Of a stretch of DNA of 64,000 nucleotides, positions 13,339-20,500 are shown in pieces (the first letter of the stretch is position 1; the number at the start of each line of letters is the position of its first letter). Origin of the DNA: an uncultured Oscillospiraceae bacterium (GTDB taxonomy: Bacteria; Bacillota; Clostridia; Oscillospirales; Oscillospiraceae); contig CAKTPV010000006.1 in the NCBI GenBank assembly GCA_934591815.1, positions 1 through 64,000 of the forward strand, read 5' to 3'. A program made the position numbers and the translations under genes. The notes below the pieces were generated by a model. That model was not told where the DNA came from. It worked only from the letters and a program-made list of their open reading frames with translations, and ran no database searches.

Positions 13339-13364
13339 GGCAATACCTCGTTGTTTTAGAATTT

Positions 13365-13438
13365 TGGATGCGGGGGCAAGAATCGAACTTGCAGCGCCGG
13401 ACAACGAAACCGGTATGTTACCCTTACACCACCCCGCA
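13365..13438 (-). tRNA. tRNA-like gene, probable tRNA-Thr(CGT)
   Basis: 74 nt including an encoded CCA. The acceptor stem has 7 of 7 pairs (TGCGGGG/CCCCGCA), the T arm 5 of 5 (GCAAG/CTTGC) with loop TTCGATT, and the D arm has GG. The anticodon arm is CCGGT-TTCGTTG-TCCGG, with T33 and anticodon CGT, but a T-T mismatch at 31-39 and T at position 37 instead of a purine. It may be functional, decayed or a tRNA mimic. It lies between small structural genes of the phage. Confidence 0.65.
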
Positions 13439-13444
13439 ATGGAA

Positions 13445-13546
13445 TCACATAAAAGCTTTCAGATAGTTGAACAGAAAGCGACCGAGCGCATAGGCAAAGC
13501 CGCCAATGACGCACCATTTGAAATGGTCAAAATGCTTCATAGCCAT
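13445..13546 (-). CDS. Very small phage membrane protein (33 aa)
   Basis: 33 residues starting MAMKHFDHFKW, with a short hydrophobic segment (CVIGGFAYALGRFLF). A strong AGGAGG lies upstream of the ATG at 13546. A longer in-frame reading from 13627 would start within copy 7 of the repeat and has no ribosome site. Size and position suggest a pVII/pIX-type minor virion protein. Confidence 0.55.
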   Translation of the reverse strand: MAMKHFDHFKWCVIGGFAYALGRFLFNYLKAFM

Positions 13547-13609
13547 GTACTTTTTCCTCCTAAGCCGACACCACCAACGGCGAGCACGGCGGTACAGGTA
13601 GGCATAAAT

Positions 13610-13627
13610 TTGAAAGTGCATATTCAA
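13610..13627 (+). repeat. 18-bp dispersed repeat, copy 7
   Basis: TTGAAAGTGCATATTCAA, between the terminator of the rep unit and the first structural genes. Confidence 0.85.
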
Positions 13628-13638
13628 AAGATAGCTCC

Positions 13639-13668
13639 AAGGATAGCGCCCCGGAGGGCGCTTTCCTT
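13639..13668. terminator. Terminator of the replication unit
   Basis: AAGGATAGCGCCC - CGGA - GGGCGCTTTCCTT, just at the stop codon of the frameshifted gene downstream of rep. It separates replication genes from structural genes. Confidence 0.6.
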
Positions 13669-14027
13669 ATACACGCATGGTGGGCAGCGAAACAGAGAAC
13701 TTCGGCTCACCCTTGCGGTTAGTGATAGTTACCTTAAAGTCAGCGCTGACGGGATAAGGGTATCCCATCATTTCCAACTGGTCTTTCACGGTCTGCAAGC
13801 CGTCAAGCAGGTCTTTCAGCCGATAAGTATCACTGCACACGGCGACCACCTCGCGAATAGCGCAGCGGGATAGACATAGACACCTTGCCGTTGCCGTCCT
13901 CGTCCATCTCAAAGATAACGGGGATTTCAGCAGCCACGTCCTCGGGAACGTTGAGAGCGTCCAGACGGTCAGCAAACTCGTCCGCGAAAGAAAGGAACTC
14001 ACCGAAAGAAATTACAACTCTATTCAT
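13667..14027 (-). pseudogene. Frameshifted phage gene downstream of rep
   Basis: The first frame encodes MNRVVISFGEFLSFADEF and onward to about residue 56 (VSMSIPLR), then runs into a stop at 13830. The adjoining frame continues sensibly with REVVAVCSDTYRLKDLLDG to a VSLPTMRV end at 13667. Joined, they give about 119 residues. One extra base near 13860-13870 explains it. Alternatives are a programmed frameshift or a separate downstream gene restarting at a GTG after GAGGTGG. An acidic protein of unknown function, probably in the rep transcription unit. Confidence 0.55.
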
Positions 14028-14037
14028 GCTTCAAACC

Positions 14038-15057
14038 TCACAATTCAACAGTTATATAGTCGTCGTCCGTGTCACGGTTTTTCAAGTACGCATCTACGCC
14101 GGGATACTCATAGATACGACCGCAATCGCCGTAACGCAGTACCTTGTGGATACGCCGGTAAAACGCTTGCCGCGATTCCCTGTCTACGTTCAAATACTGC
14201 TCATCAGGGGGAATATTGGTAATGATGAACACTTTGGTATAACACGCCTGACGGTTAAAATAGCGGCACGGGAGAAGCAGGGGATAGCCGTCCAGATAAT
14301 TCAGCATATCGCCATGCTTTAGACCACCGCGAAATTCCTCGAAGATAATCACATCTTGACCGTCATAAGTATCGAACGGGTGCTTATAGTCGGTCACGCG
14401 ATAGCAGTTGGAATAGCCGCACTTGTCCATGACGGAGCGGGTCTTGCCGCTGCCGGTCTTGCCGAATATGTAGGTCACTTCCAACTCGCGCCAAGTATCC
14501 TTGAATTGCGCGTCACGATACATGGAGCGGACACGTTCTATCTTTTCGAGGTCACGGTACGAGGATGCAACAGCATCCACGATTTCCTCATTGCTCGCGC
14601 CTGACTTGATAAGGTCAACGATTTTGTCAGCGTCGCGGCTCTTGCCCTGCCTTTCGTCGGGCAATTCACCGCCCTCCTCGAACGTATCAGAGAAGTTAAT
14701 ACCTTCGTGCAGGTGACCGCCAGTGTCCTTGTAGGAGTACGAGCCGTCAGCTTGCTTGTTGAACTTCTCGCCGTCCTTGAGAACGTAAGCGCGATTTTCA
14801 GAGGATTTGCCACGGGCTATATCGCGGTGGAACGAGGGGAAACGTGCGTCTACCTGTGTATTGCTAACAGCCTGTTCACAGACCACATAGATATGCGTAT
14901 GGAGAGTTTCACACTCATCGCCCTGTTCATCACACATACACCAGTAGACCAAAGACGGCAAATCGAGAACAGCCGCCCTAATGCGGGCATGGTCAAAGCC
15001 ATGCTCCAAGGGGTTATTGATGGTTATTAGCCATTTCCGCGAACGTACAGTTGCCAT
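14038..15057 (-). CDS. CRESS-like replication initiator (HUH endonuclease plus SF3 helicase)
   Basis: 339 residues. The nuclease domain shows motif I (KWLITINNP, about 8-16), motif II HTH with the metal-binding His pair (53, 55) and motif III YVLK with the nicking Tyr at 91. The helicase domain has Walker A GKTGSGKT (199-206), Walker B VIIFEEF (236-242) and motif C IITNIP (278-283). This arrangement is that of circovirus/geminivirus-type Reps and their bacterial plasmid relatives, not of Ff pII. The ATG at 15057 has TAGGTG upstream; a GTG three codons earlier is possible. A stem-loop origin lies just upstream. Confidence 0.9.
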   Translation of the reverse strand: MATVRSRKWLITINNPLEHGFDHARIRAAVLDLPSLVYWCMCDEQGDECETLHTHIYVVCEQAVSNTQVDARFPSFHRDIARGKSSENRAYVLKDGEKFNKQADGSYSYKDTGGHLHEGINFSDTFEEGGELPDERQGKSRDADKIVDLIKSGASNEEIVDAVASSYRDLEKIERVRSMYRDAQFKDTWRELEVTYIFGKTGSGKTRSVMDKCGYSNCYRVTDYKHPFDTYDGQDVIIFEEFRGGLKHGDMLNYLDGYPLLLPCRYFNRQACYTKVFIITNIPPDEQYLNVDRESRQAFYRRIHKVLRYGDCGRIYEYPGVDAYLKNRDTDDDYITVEL

Positions 15058-15094
15058 TAGGGACACCTACCGTAGATTGATAATTTTTGTCAAA

Positions 15095-15168
15095 GAATCA
15101 CAAATTCACAGAAGTTGCAGGGGGGTAATACTGACCCCCCCTGCAACGGCCCGCCCTCGCGGGCGGGC
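15095..15168. other. Rolling-circle replication origin candidate
   Basis: Two imperfect 8-bp repeats (15095-15102 and 15103-15110) precede a 12-bp stem (15114-15125 with 15135-15147, one bulged C) whose 9-nt loop is TAATACTGA. On the rep-coding strand the loop plus first stem base reads CAGTATTAC, 8 of 9 to the circovirus nick site TAGTATTAC. A second hairpin follows, GCCCGCCC-TCGC-GGGCGGGC (15149-15168). The placement between the ssDNA-binding-type gene and rep fits an origin. Confidence 0.75.
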
Positions 15169-15202
15169 AGATGCAAAAGGGGCATGGAAAGAAAGGAGAG
15201 AC

Positions 15203-15442
15203 TTACTTTACAGGAGAGAAGCCGACCACATAGCCGCGATTGTCGAACTCCACGTCATACTCGCGGTTGACCTCGATACGGTCAATGGGGTAGTCGAACG
15301 GGTCAAGCGCCAGCGTCTGCGCTGCCAGACCCTCGACACCGCGAGCCTTGCCGAGGAAATGCACCTGATTGAAGTTGTAGGGATTGCCGGTTTTCTTGGC
15401 AATGCCCTCCAAATGTGCCTTGCCATAGACCTTGATACGCAT
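15203..15442 (-). CDS. Single-stranded-DNA-binding-type phage protein (gene V-like)
   Basis: 79 residues starting MRIKVYGK, a small beta-rich protein with KKTGNPYNFNQVHFLGKARG and EYDVEFDNRGYVVGFSPVK. This resembles the small ssDNA-binding proteins that coat filamentous-phage DNA before assembly; resemblance is by eye. GTGAGG lies upstream of the ATG at 15442; an in-frame GTG five codons earlier overlaps that site. First gene of the element on this strand, followed by the origin and rep. Ff pV also represses translation of phage mRNAs, which may bear on the dispersed repeats. Confidence 0.7.
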   Translation of the reverse strand: MRIKVYGKAHLEGIAKKTGNPYNFNQVHFLGKARGVEGLAAQTLALDPFDYPIDRIEVNREYDVEFDNRGYVVGFSPVK

Positions 15443-15493
15443 CTTGAAATACCTCACTTAGTTAAATTTCGTGCAGAGCAACAGCGCTACACG

Positions 15494-15512
15494 TTTGCAC
15501 TAAGAGTGTAAA
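15494..15512. repeat. Inverted repeat next to the right attachment repeat
   Basis: TTTGCACTAAGAGTGTAAA: arms TTT-CACT and AGTG-AAA around AAG, three bases inside the right 18-bp repeat. It may be a recombinase-binding arm site. No matching copy was found at the left end. Confidence 0.35.
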
Positions 15513-15515
15513 TCA

Positions 15516-15533
15516 AAAAGACAACCGTGCCGG
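15516..15533. repeat. Right attachment repeat (attR candidate)
   Basis: Second copy of AAAAGACAACCGTGCCGG. It lies 11 bp from the -35 box of the following chromosomal gene. Confidence 0.75.
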
Positions 15534-15543
15534 AAACATTTTC

Positions 15544-15572
15544 TTGCAAACCGCACGGGTTTACGGTATACT
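15544..15572 (+). promoter_or_regulatory. Promoter of the 106-residue membrane protein gene
   Basis: TTGCAA (15544-15549), 17-nt spacer, TATACT (15567-15572), 29 nt before the ATG. Confidence 0.7.
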
Positions 15573-15600
15573 GAGGCAAATATGTGCAGGAGGTCCTCCT

Positions 15601-15921
15601 ATGTTCTGGGATATTCTTTTTTACGGCATCATCATTGTGGGCGCGATTCTGATGATCGCGCTGACGGCCTACCGCATCGACTGGGCCAGACATCCCGAGA
15701 AATATAAGGATCTGGAGGAGGATCCGGACAAGGTGGCTTACCGCCAGAAGAAGGAGGCGGACAAGAAGGCCGCCGCCAAGAAAGCCAAGGAGAAGGAAAA
15801 GGCGCTCAAGCAGCAGAAGCGGGTGGACAAGATCAACCACTACCGCGCCATCAGCGGACAGGCGCCTATCGGTCTGGACGGCAAGCCTAAGGATGGCAAG
15901 AACAAGAAAAAGAAGAAGTAA
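15601..15921 (+). CDS. Small membrane protein with Lys-rich tail, unknown function
   Basis: 106 residues: one N-terminal hydrophobic span (about 3-22, DILFYGIIIVGAILMIAL), then a highly charged Ala/Lys/Glu-rich helical tail ending in KNKKKKK. CAGGAGG lies upstream of the ATG. It has its own promoter and terminator, so it is monocistronic, and is the chromosomal gene just outside the right end of the prophage. I do not recognise the family. Confidence 0.8.
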   Translation: MFWDILFYGIIIVGAILMIALTAYRIDWARHPEKYKDLEEDPDKVAYRQKKEADKKAAAKKAKEKEKALKQQKRVDKINHYRAISGQAPIGLDGKPKDGKNKKKKK

Positions 15922-15925
15922 CAGA

Positions 15926-15956
15926 AAAGCACCGCGGCAGCGCCGCGGTGCTTTTG
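15926..15956 (+). terminator. Intrinsic terminator
   Basis: AAAAGCACCGCGGC - AGC - GCCGCGGTGCTTTT right after the stop codon of the 106-residue gene. Confidence 0.8.
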
Positions 15957-15985
15957 CGTCTTTTTCGTATGGATATACAGACGTT

Positions 15986-16507
15986 TTACCGGCCACACAG
16001 CAGCTCGGTCAGCTGTGCGTACAGCTTCTCCGGCTCCTGCTGGAACCGCTGGGCCAGCTCATCCGCCGTGGCGTGATCCGCCACCATCAGCCGCAGCTCC
16101 ATCAGCTCGTCCACGTCGTCACGCAGCGCCAGCGTCACCGTGTAGGTGCCGTTTTCTCGCTCCGTCACACGGCTCTGCACCTGTGCGCGGCGCAATGCCT
16201 CCTTGTTATACGCAGCAATATTCTTGTCGGAATGCTGCCGCACGGAGTACGGCAGGCTGGACTCGCAGATCTGGCTGTTCTTCAGCCCCTTCTCCGTGAT
16301 AACGTACCGCCCATCCTCTGTGACGCGCAGATGCTCCGTCTTTACCAGATCGTTCAGGCATTCGGTGTAATCGAAATAGTCGATGCCGTCATCGCACATA
16401 GTCAGATCCTGCATAGCCGCCGGCTCCAGCGGCTCAGTGACCCGGGCGGCGATATATAAGATGAGGAATTTGATCTCCAGCTTGTCCTGGATGAAACCAA
16501 TACCCAT
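15986..16507 (-). CDS. DUF4364 family protein
   Basis: 173 residues starting MGIGFIQDKLEIKFLILYI. The N-terminal part is a winged-helix-like region (LEIKFLILYIAAR...DLVKTEHLRVTEDGRYVITEKG), as in the DUF4364 family common in Clostridia; the C-terminal part is a mixed alpha/beta region ending at LCGR. Function is unknown; a transcriptional role is inferred from the fold. GGGGAGGG precedes the ATG at 16507; a longer in-frame reading lacks support. Confidence 0.8.
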   Translation of the reverse strand: MGIGFIQDKLEIKFLILYIAARVTEPLEPAAMQDLTMCDDGIDYFDYTECLNDLVKTEHLRVTEDGRYVITEKGLKNSQICESSLPYSVRQHSDKNIAAYNKEALRRAQVQSRVTERENGTYTVTLALRDDVDELMELRLMVADHATADELAQRFQQEPEKLYAQLTELLCGR

Positions 16508-16563
16508 GGAAGAGCCCTCCCCTGCTTTTTTCTTTATTATACGCAAAAAACAGAGATTTGTAA

Positions 16564-16602
16564 AGAGCGGGAGCCGTACCGCTGCCGGTACGGCTCCCCT
16601 TT
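16564..16602 (-). terminator. Terminator after the Cys-rich conserved protein
   Basis: GGGAGCCGTACC - GCTGCC - GGTACGGCTCCC hairpin just downstream of the 279-residue gene. Confidence 0.75.
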
Positions 16603-16603
16603 C

Positions 16604-17443
16604 TCAGTGGCAGGCGCAGTAATTGCGCGTGCTGGTGTAGTCGTTGGGCGTCTCCACCGTGTTGGGCGGGAAGAATTCGTTGACCGGGAAGGCCACGCTG
16701 CGGAACAGCCCGCAGGGATCCTCCTGCGCGTCGCAGGGACATTCGGATTGAGGGATGCAGTAGTCGTACACCGGGATCAGCAGCTGGGTGTCCCGCTCCA
16801 GCCGTACCAGCGTGAATTGTCCCAGCGTCACATAGAACCGCCGGTTGGCGCTGTCATCGAGCACCAGCGTCTGTCCGAAGCTCTGGGCGATAAAGGACGG
16901 GATCTCCGTCAAGCGCCCGCAGTCGCAGGCCGGTGCGGGCGGGCAGTCCGTCACCTTGGTATCCAGCACGATGGGATCCACCGCCTCCACCACGGCAATG
17001 GGCAGATCTGTCCGCATCCGTCCGGGGATATCCAACTCGTCAAGCGCTGTGTCGGAGGAGAAGATCTTGGCGTTCCCCTCACTGCCGAACAGGATGCAGC
17101 GCTTGTCAAAGACGCACAGCCCCTCCGCCTCGGTGTAGCGTGGCGTGCCGGTGCAGACCTGCAGGGTGACCCGGTAGAAAAACCGCATATCGATGGAGTA
17201 GAACCCACGGTTGAAGGTGACCGGCTCTACGTCCGTATAAATATACAGCAGCTCCGCCGTACCGCCCTTGATCATCTGGGATGTACGCAGCACCTCCTGT
17301 GCCGCTGCGGTGGGATAAAAGCGCAGATCCTCCACACAGTCCTTGTCGCGGCAGGAGTCAAAGATCTTCCGTGTATGGACGCAAACGGACTCGCGCACGC
17401 TGCTCAGATCGCAGACGGGGCCCGGCATCAGATTCTCAGGCAT
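16604..17443 (-). CDS. Conserved Cys-rich protein of unknown function
   Basis: 279 residues starting MPENLMPGPVCDLSS. Cysteines fall in groups (CDLSS, SCRDKDCVEDL, CPPAPACDCG, CPCDAQEDPCG, YCACH end). No signal peptide or membrane span is evident. The beta-rich middle (FNRGFYSIDMRFFYRVTLQV) resembles exported or spore-coat type proteins of Clostridia, but I cannot assign a function. TAGGAGG precedes the ATG at 17443; the gene stands alone with its own terminator. Confidence 0.75.
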   Translation of the reverse strand: MPENLMPGPVCDLSSVRESVCVHTRKIFDSCRDKDCVEDLRFYPTAAAQEVLRTSQMIKGGTAELLYIYTDVEPVTFNRGFYSIDMRFFYRVTLQVCTGTPRYTEAEGLCVFDKRCILFGSEGNAKIFSSDTALDELDIPGRMRTDLPIAVVEAVDPIVLDTKVTDCPPAPACDCGRLTEIPSFIAQSFGQTLVLDDSANRRFYVTLGQFTLVRLERDTQLLIPVYDYCIPQSECPCDAQEDPCGLFRSVAFPVNEFFPPNTVETPNDYTSTRNYCACH

Positions 17444-17510
17444 GGTATGACCTCCTAATAAGTACTGAAAGAATAGCTCTTTCAATACAGTGTATGCCCC
17501 GAACGCGCAA

Positions 17511-17537
17511 AGGTGCGGCGCTTTCGCGCCGCACCCG
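17511..17537 (-). terminator. dnaE terminator
   Basis: GGTGCGGCGC - TTTC - GCGCCGCACC hairpin just after the dnaE stop codon on the minus strand. Confidence 0.7.
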
Positions 17538-17544
17538 ATACCCA

Positions 17545-20500
17545 TTATTTCTTTCGTACCACCACATTGTCGCCGCCCAGCCAATCCCGGCACTCCTGCA
17601 GGAACGCCGGATGGTTCAGGCACGTGGTGCCCAGCATCTTGCCGGTGTCCGCGACCCGAACCTTCAGGGGCGTGTCCCCCTCAAACATGGTCATGACGCG
17701 GCTGATCTGCCGGAATTCCCGGCTGTCCATGCTGGGAACCTTCAGATAGATGACCGCCCGCTCCTCAGGCTGCCGCTGCTGTGTCTCCCCTGCCGGGACG
17801 CTCTGTTCCAGCGGGTAGATGCTGTCGCACATGATCTGGGGCGGCTTTTCATCCCGCACGGACAACCGCCCCTTTACCAGCACCGGCGTATTCACCGCCA
17901 TGTAGCTGCCGCACTGGTCGATAGTACGGCTGAAGCACAGCAGCTCGATGGCCGCCGTCTCATCCTCCACCATGACATAGGCCATGAGGGTGTTGTTTTT
18001 GGTGGTGCGGGTCTTGCTGGCGGTGACGATGCCCGCCACGGTGACATTCTGTCCGTCGGCGAACCGTACAGGCCCGTCCTCCCCGGCAAAATCGTCCAGG
18101 ATCTCGTGGATAGCCGCGGCGCCCAGCCTCCGTGCCAGCGGCCGCCGGTCGGTCATGGGATGGCCGGACAGGTACAGTCCCGTTGTCTCCTTCTCCATGT
18201 GCATCCGCTCGGTGGCGGAGTACTCCGGGATGTCCGGCAGCTGGATCTTGTTGGCGTCCTCTCCGCCGGAGACAGACGCCATACCGAACATATCCAGCTG
18301 TCCCTCTACATTCTGCCGCCGGGTGCTGCCGATGGTGTCGAGCACCATCTCGTACACGGCGATGAGCTGGGAGCGCCTGTCCCCCAGACTGTCGAAGGCG
18401 CCGCTGCGGATGAGATTCTCCACGGCGCGCTTGTTCATGTCGCCGCAGTCATACATCCGCTGGCAGAAGTCCTGGAAGGACTTGAACAGTCCTCCCTGCT
18501 CCCGCTCCTTGACCACGGACAGGATAAAGCCCCGCCCGATGTTCTTGATGGCCACCAGACCAAAGCGGATGCCCTCCGGTTCCACGGTGAACCGGTCGTA
18601 GGAGCGGTTCACATCCGGCGGCAGCAGCGTGATGCCGCAGTCCCGGCACTCGCCGATATAGCCCGCCACCTTGTCGGAGTTATCCAGCACGCTGGTCAGC
18701 AGCGCCGCCATATACTCCTTGGTGTAGTGGCATTTGAAGTACGCCGTCTGGTAGGCCACTACCGCATAGCTGACAGCGTGGGCTTTATTGAAGGCGTAGT
18801 TGGCGAAGTCGAAGATCTCGTCGTAAATGGCCTGCGCCGTGGCCTCCTCGATGCCGTTGGCGATACAGCCGGGGATGCCACGCTCCGGGTCTCCGTAGAC
18901 AAAGGCGTGCCGCTCCTTTTCAATCTCCTTGGCCTTCTTCTTGCTGATGGCCCGGCGCACCATGTCTGCCTGTCCCAGCGAGAAGCCGCCCAGCTCCTGA
19001 AAAATACGGATGACCTGCTCCTGATAGACGATGCAGCCGTAGGTCACCGACAGAATGGGGATCAGCTTGGGGTGCTTGTATGTCACCAGCTTGGGGTCAT
19101 GCTTGCAGGCGATAAAGCGTGGGATGGACTCCATGGGCCCCGGCCGGTACAGCGCAATGACGGCGGTGATATCCTCGATATTCTGGGGCTTCAGCCCCAC
19201 GCAAACGCCGGTCATGCCGGTGGATTCGATCTGGAACACGCCGGACGTCCGGCCCTGTGAGATCATCTCGTAGGTCTCCGGGTCGTCGTCGGGGATGCCG
19301 GCCAGCGTGAAGTCCGGTTTGTACCGCTGTACCATCTTCACCGCGTCGTCCAGCACCGTCAGGTTCCGCAGACCCAGAAAGTCCATTTTCAGCAGGCCCA
19401 GCTCCTCCAGCGTGGTCATGACATACTGGCACACCACAGCGTCGTCGTTCCGCGCCAGCGGCACATATTCGTACACCGGCCGCTTGGTGATGACCACGCC
19501 TGCTGCATGGGTAGAAGCGTGGCGGGGCATCCCCTCCAGCGCCATGGCGGTGTCGATAAGCTTCTTTACCCGTGGATCGTCCCGGTATAGGTCAGCCAGC
19601 TGCTTGCTGAGCTTCAGCGCATCCTGCAGCGTGATATGCAGCGCGCCCGGCCCCGCCGGTACCAGCTTGGCCACCACGTCCACCTCGGCGTAGGTCATGT
19701 TCAGGGCGCGGCCCACATCCCGGATGGCGGCGCGAGCCGCCATGGTGCCGAAGGTAACGATCTGTGCCACATGGTCGTCGCCGTACTTCCGGCGAACGTA
19801 GTCTACCACCTCGCCCCGGCGGGTGTCGCCGAAGTCCATATCAATATCGGGCATGGATACCCGCTCCGGGTTGAGAAAACGCTCGAAGTACAGGTCGTAC
19901 TTCATGGGGTCGATATCCGTGATCTCCAAACAGTAGGACACCATGGAGCCTGCGGCGGAGCCGCGCCCCGGCCCTACGGGGATATCCACGCTTTTCGCGT
20001 AGCGCACAAAGTCGGACACGATGAGAAAGTAATCGGTGAACCCCATCTTCTCGATCATGTCCAGCTCATAGTCCAGCTGCCTGCGGTAGTCCGGCCTGCT
20101 GCCGCCGTACCGCTTGACAAACCCCTCGTCACACAGCTTCCGCAGATACGAGGGCGAATCGTAGCCTTCCGGCAGCTGGAACTCCGGCAGGTGGTATTTG
20201 CCAAACGTAAATTCCAGCTGGCACATATCCGCGATGCGCTGGGTGTTGGCCACCGCCTCCGGATACCCGGCGAACAGCGCCTCCATCTCCTCCGTGGAAC
20301 GCAGATAGAAATTCTGCGGCTCGTAGCGCATCCGGTTGGCGTCGTCCACGGTCTTGCCCGTCTGGATGCACAGCAGCACGTCGTGGCTCTCGGCATCCTC
20401 CCTGCGCAGGTAGTGGGCGTCGTTGGTACACACCAGCGGGATGTCCGTCTCGGTGTGGAGGCGCAAAAGCTGCCGGTTCACCTCAGTCTGGTCGGCGATG

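Larger units (their letters stand above)
5081..15533. mobile_element. Integrated inovirus-like (filamentous phage) element, about 10.4 kb
   Basis: Bracketed by the 18-bp direct repeat. Contents from right to left on the minus strand: ssDNA-binding-type protein, origin, CRESS-like Rep, small proteins, tRNA-like gene, large secreted adsorption-type protein, a run of small membrane proteins, two coat-protein paralogues and Zot/pI ATPase. A plus-strand SprT-like operon and an IS30-family transposase fill the left end. The order ssDNA-binding/replication, structural, assembly ATPase is typical of inoviruses. Seven copies of an 18-bp repeat between 6182 and 13627 tie the transposase, SprT and phage parts into one unit. 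Confidence 0.85.

Noticed and set aside
6182..13627. CRISPR array as explanation for the seven 18-bp repeats
   Set aside because: Spacing is about 1 kb, several copies lie inside genes, and no cas genes are present.
13445..13627. Longer 60-residue version of the 33-residue protein
   Set aside because: The upstream start lies within a dispersed repeat with no ribosome site, while the internal ATG has a strong AGGAGG.
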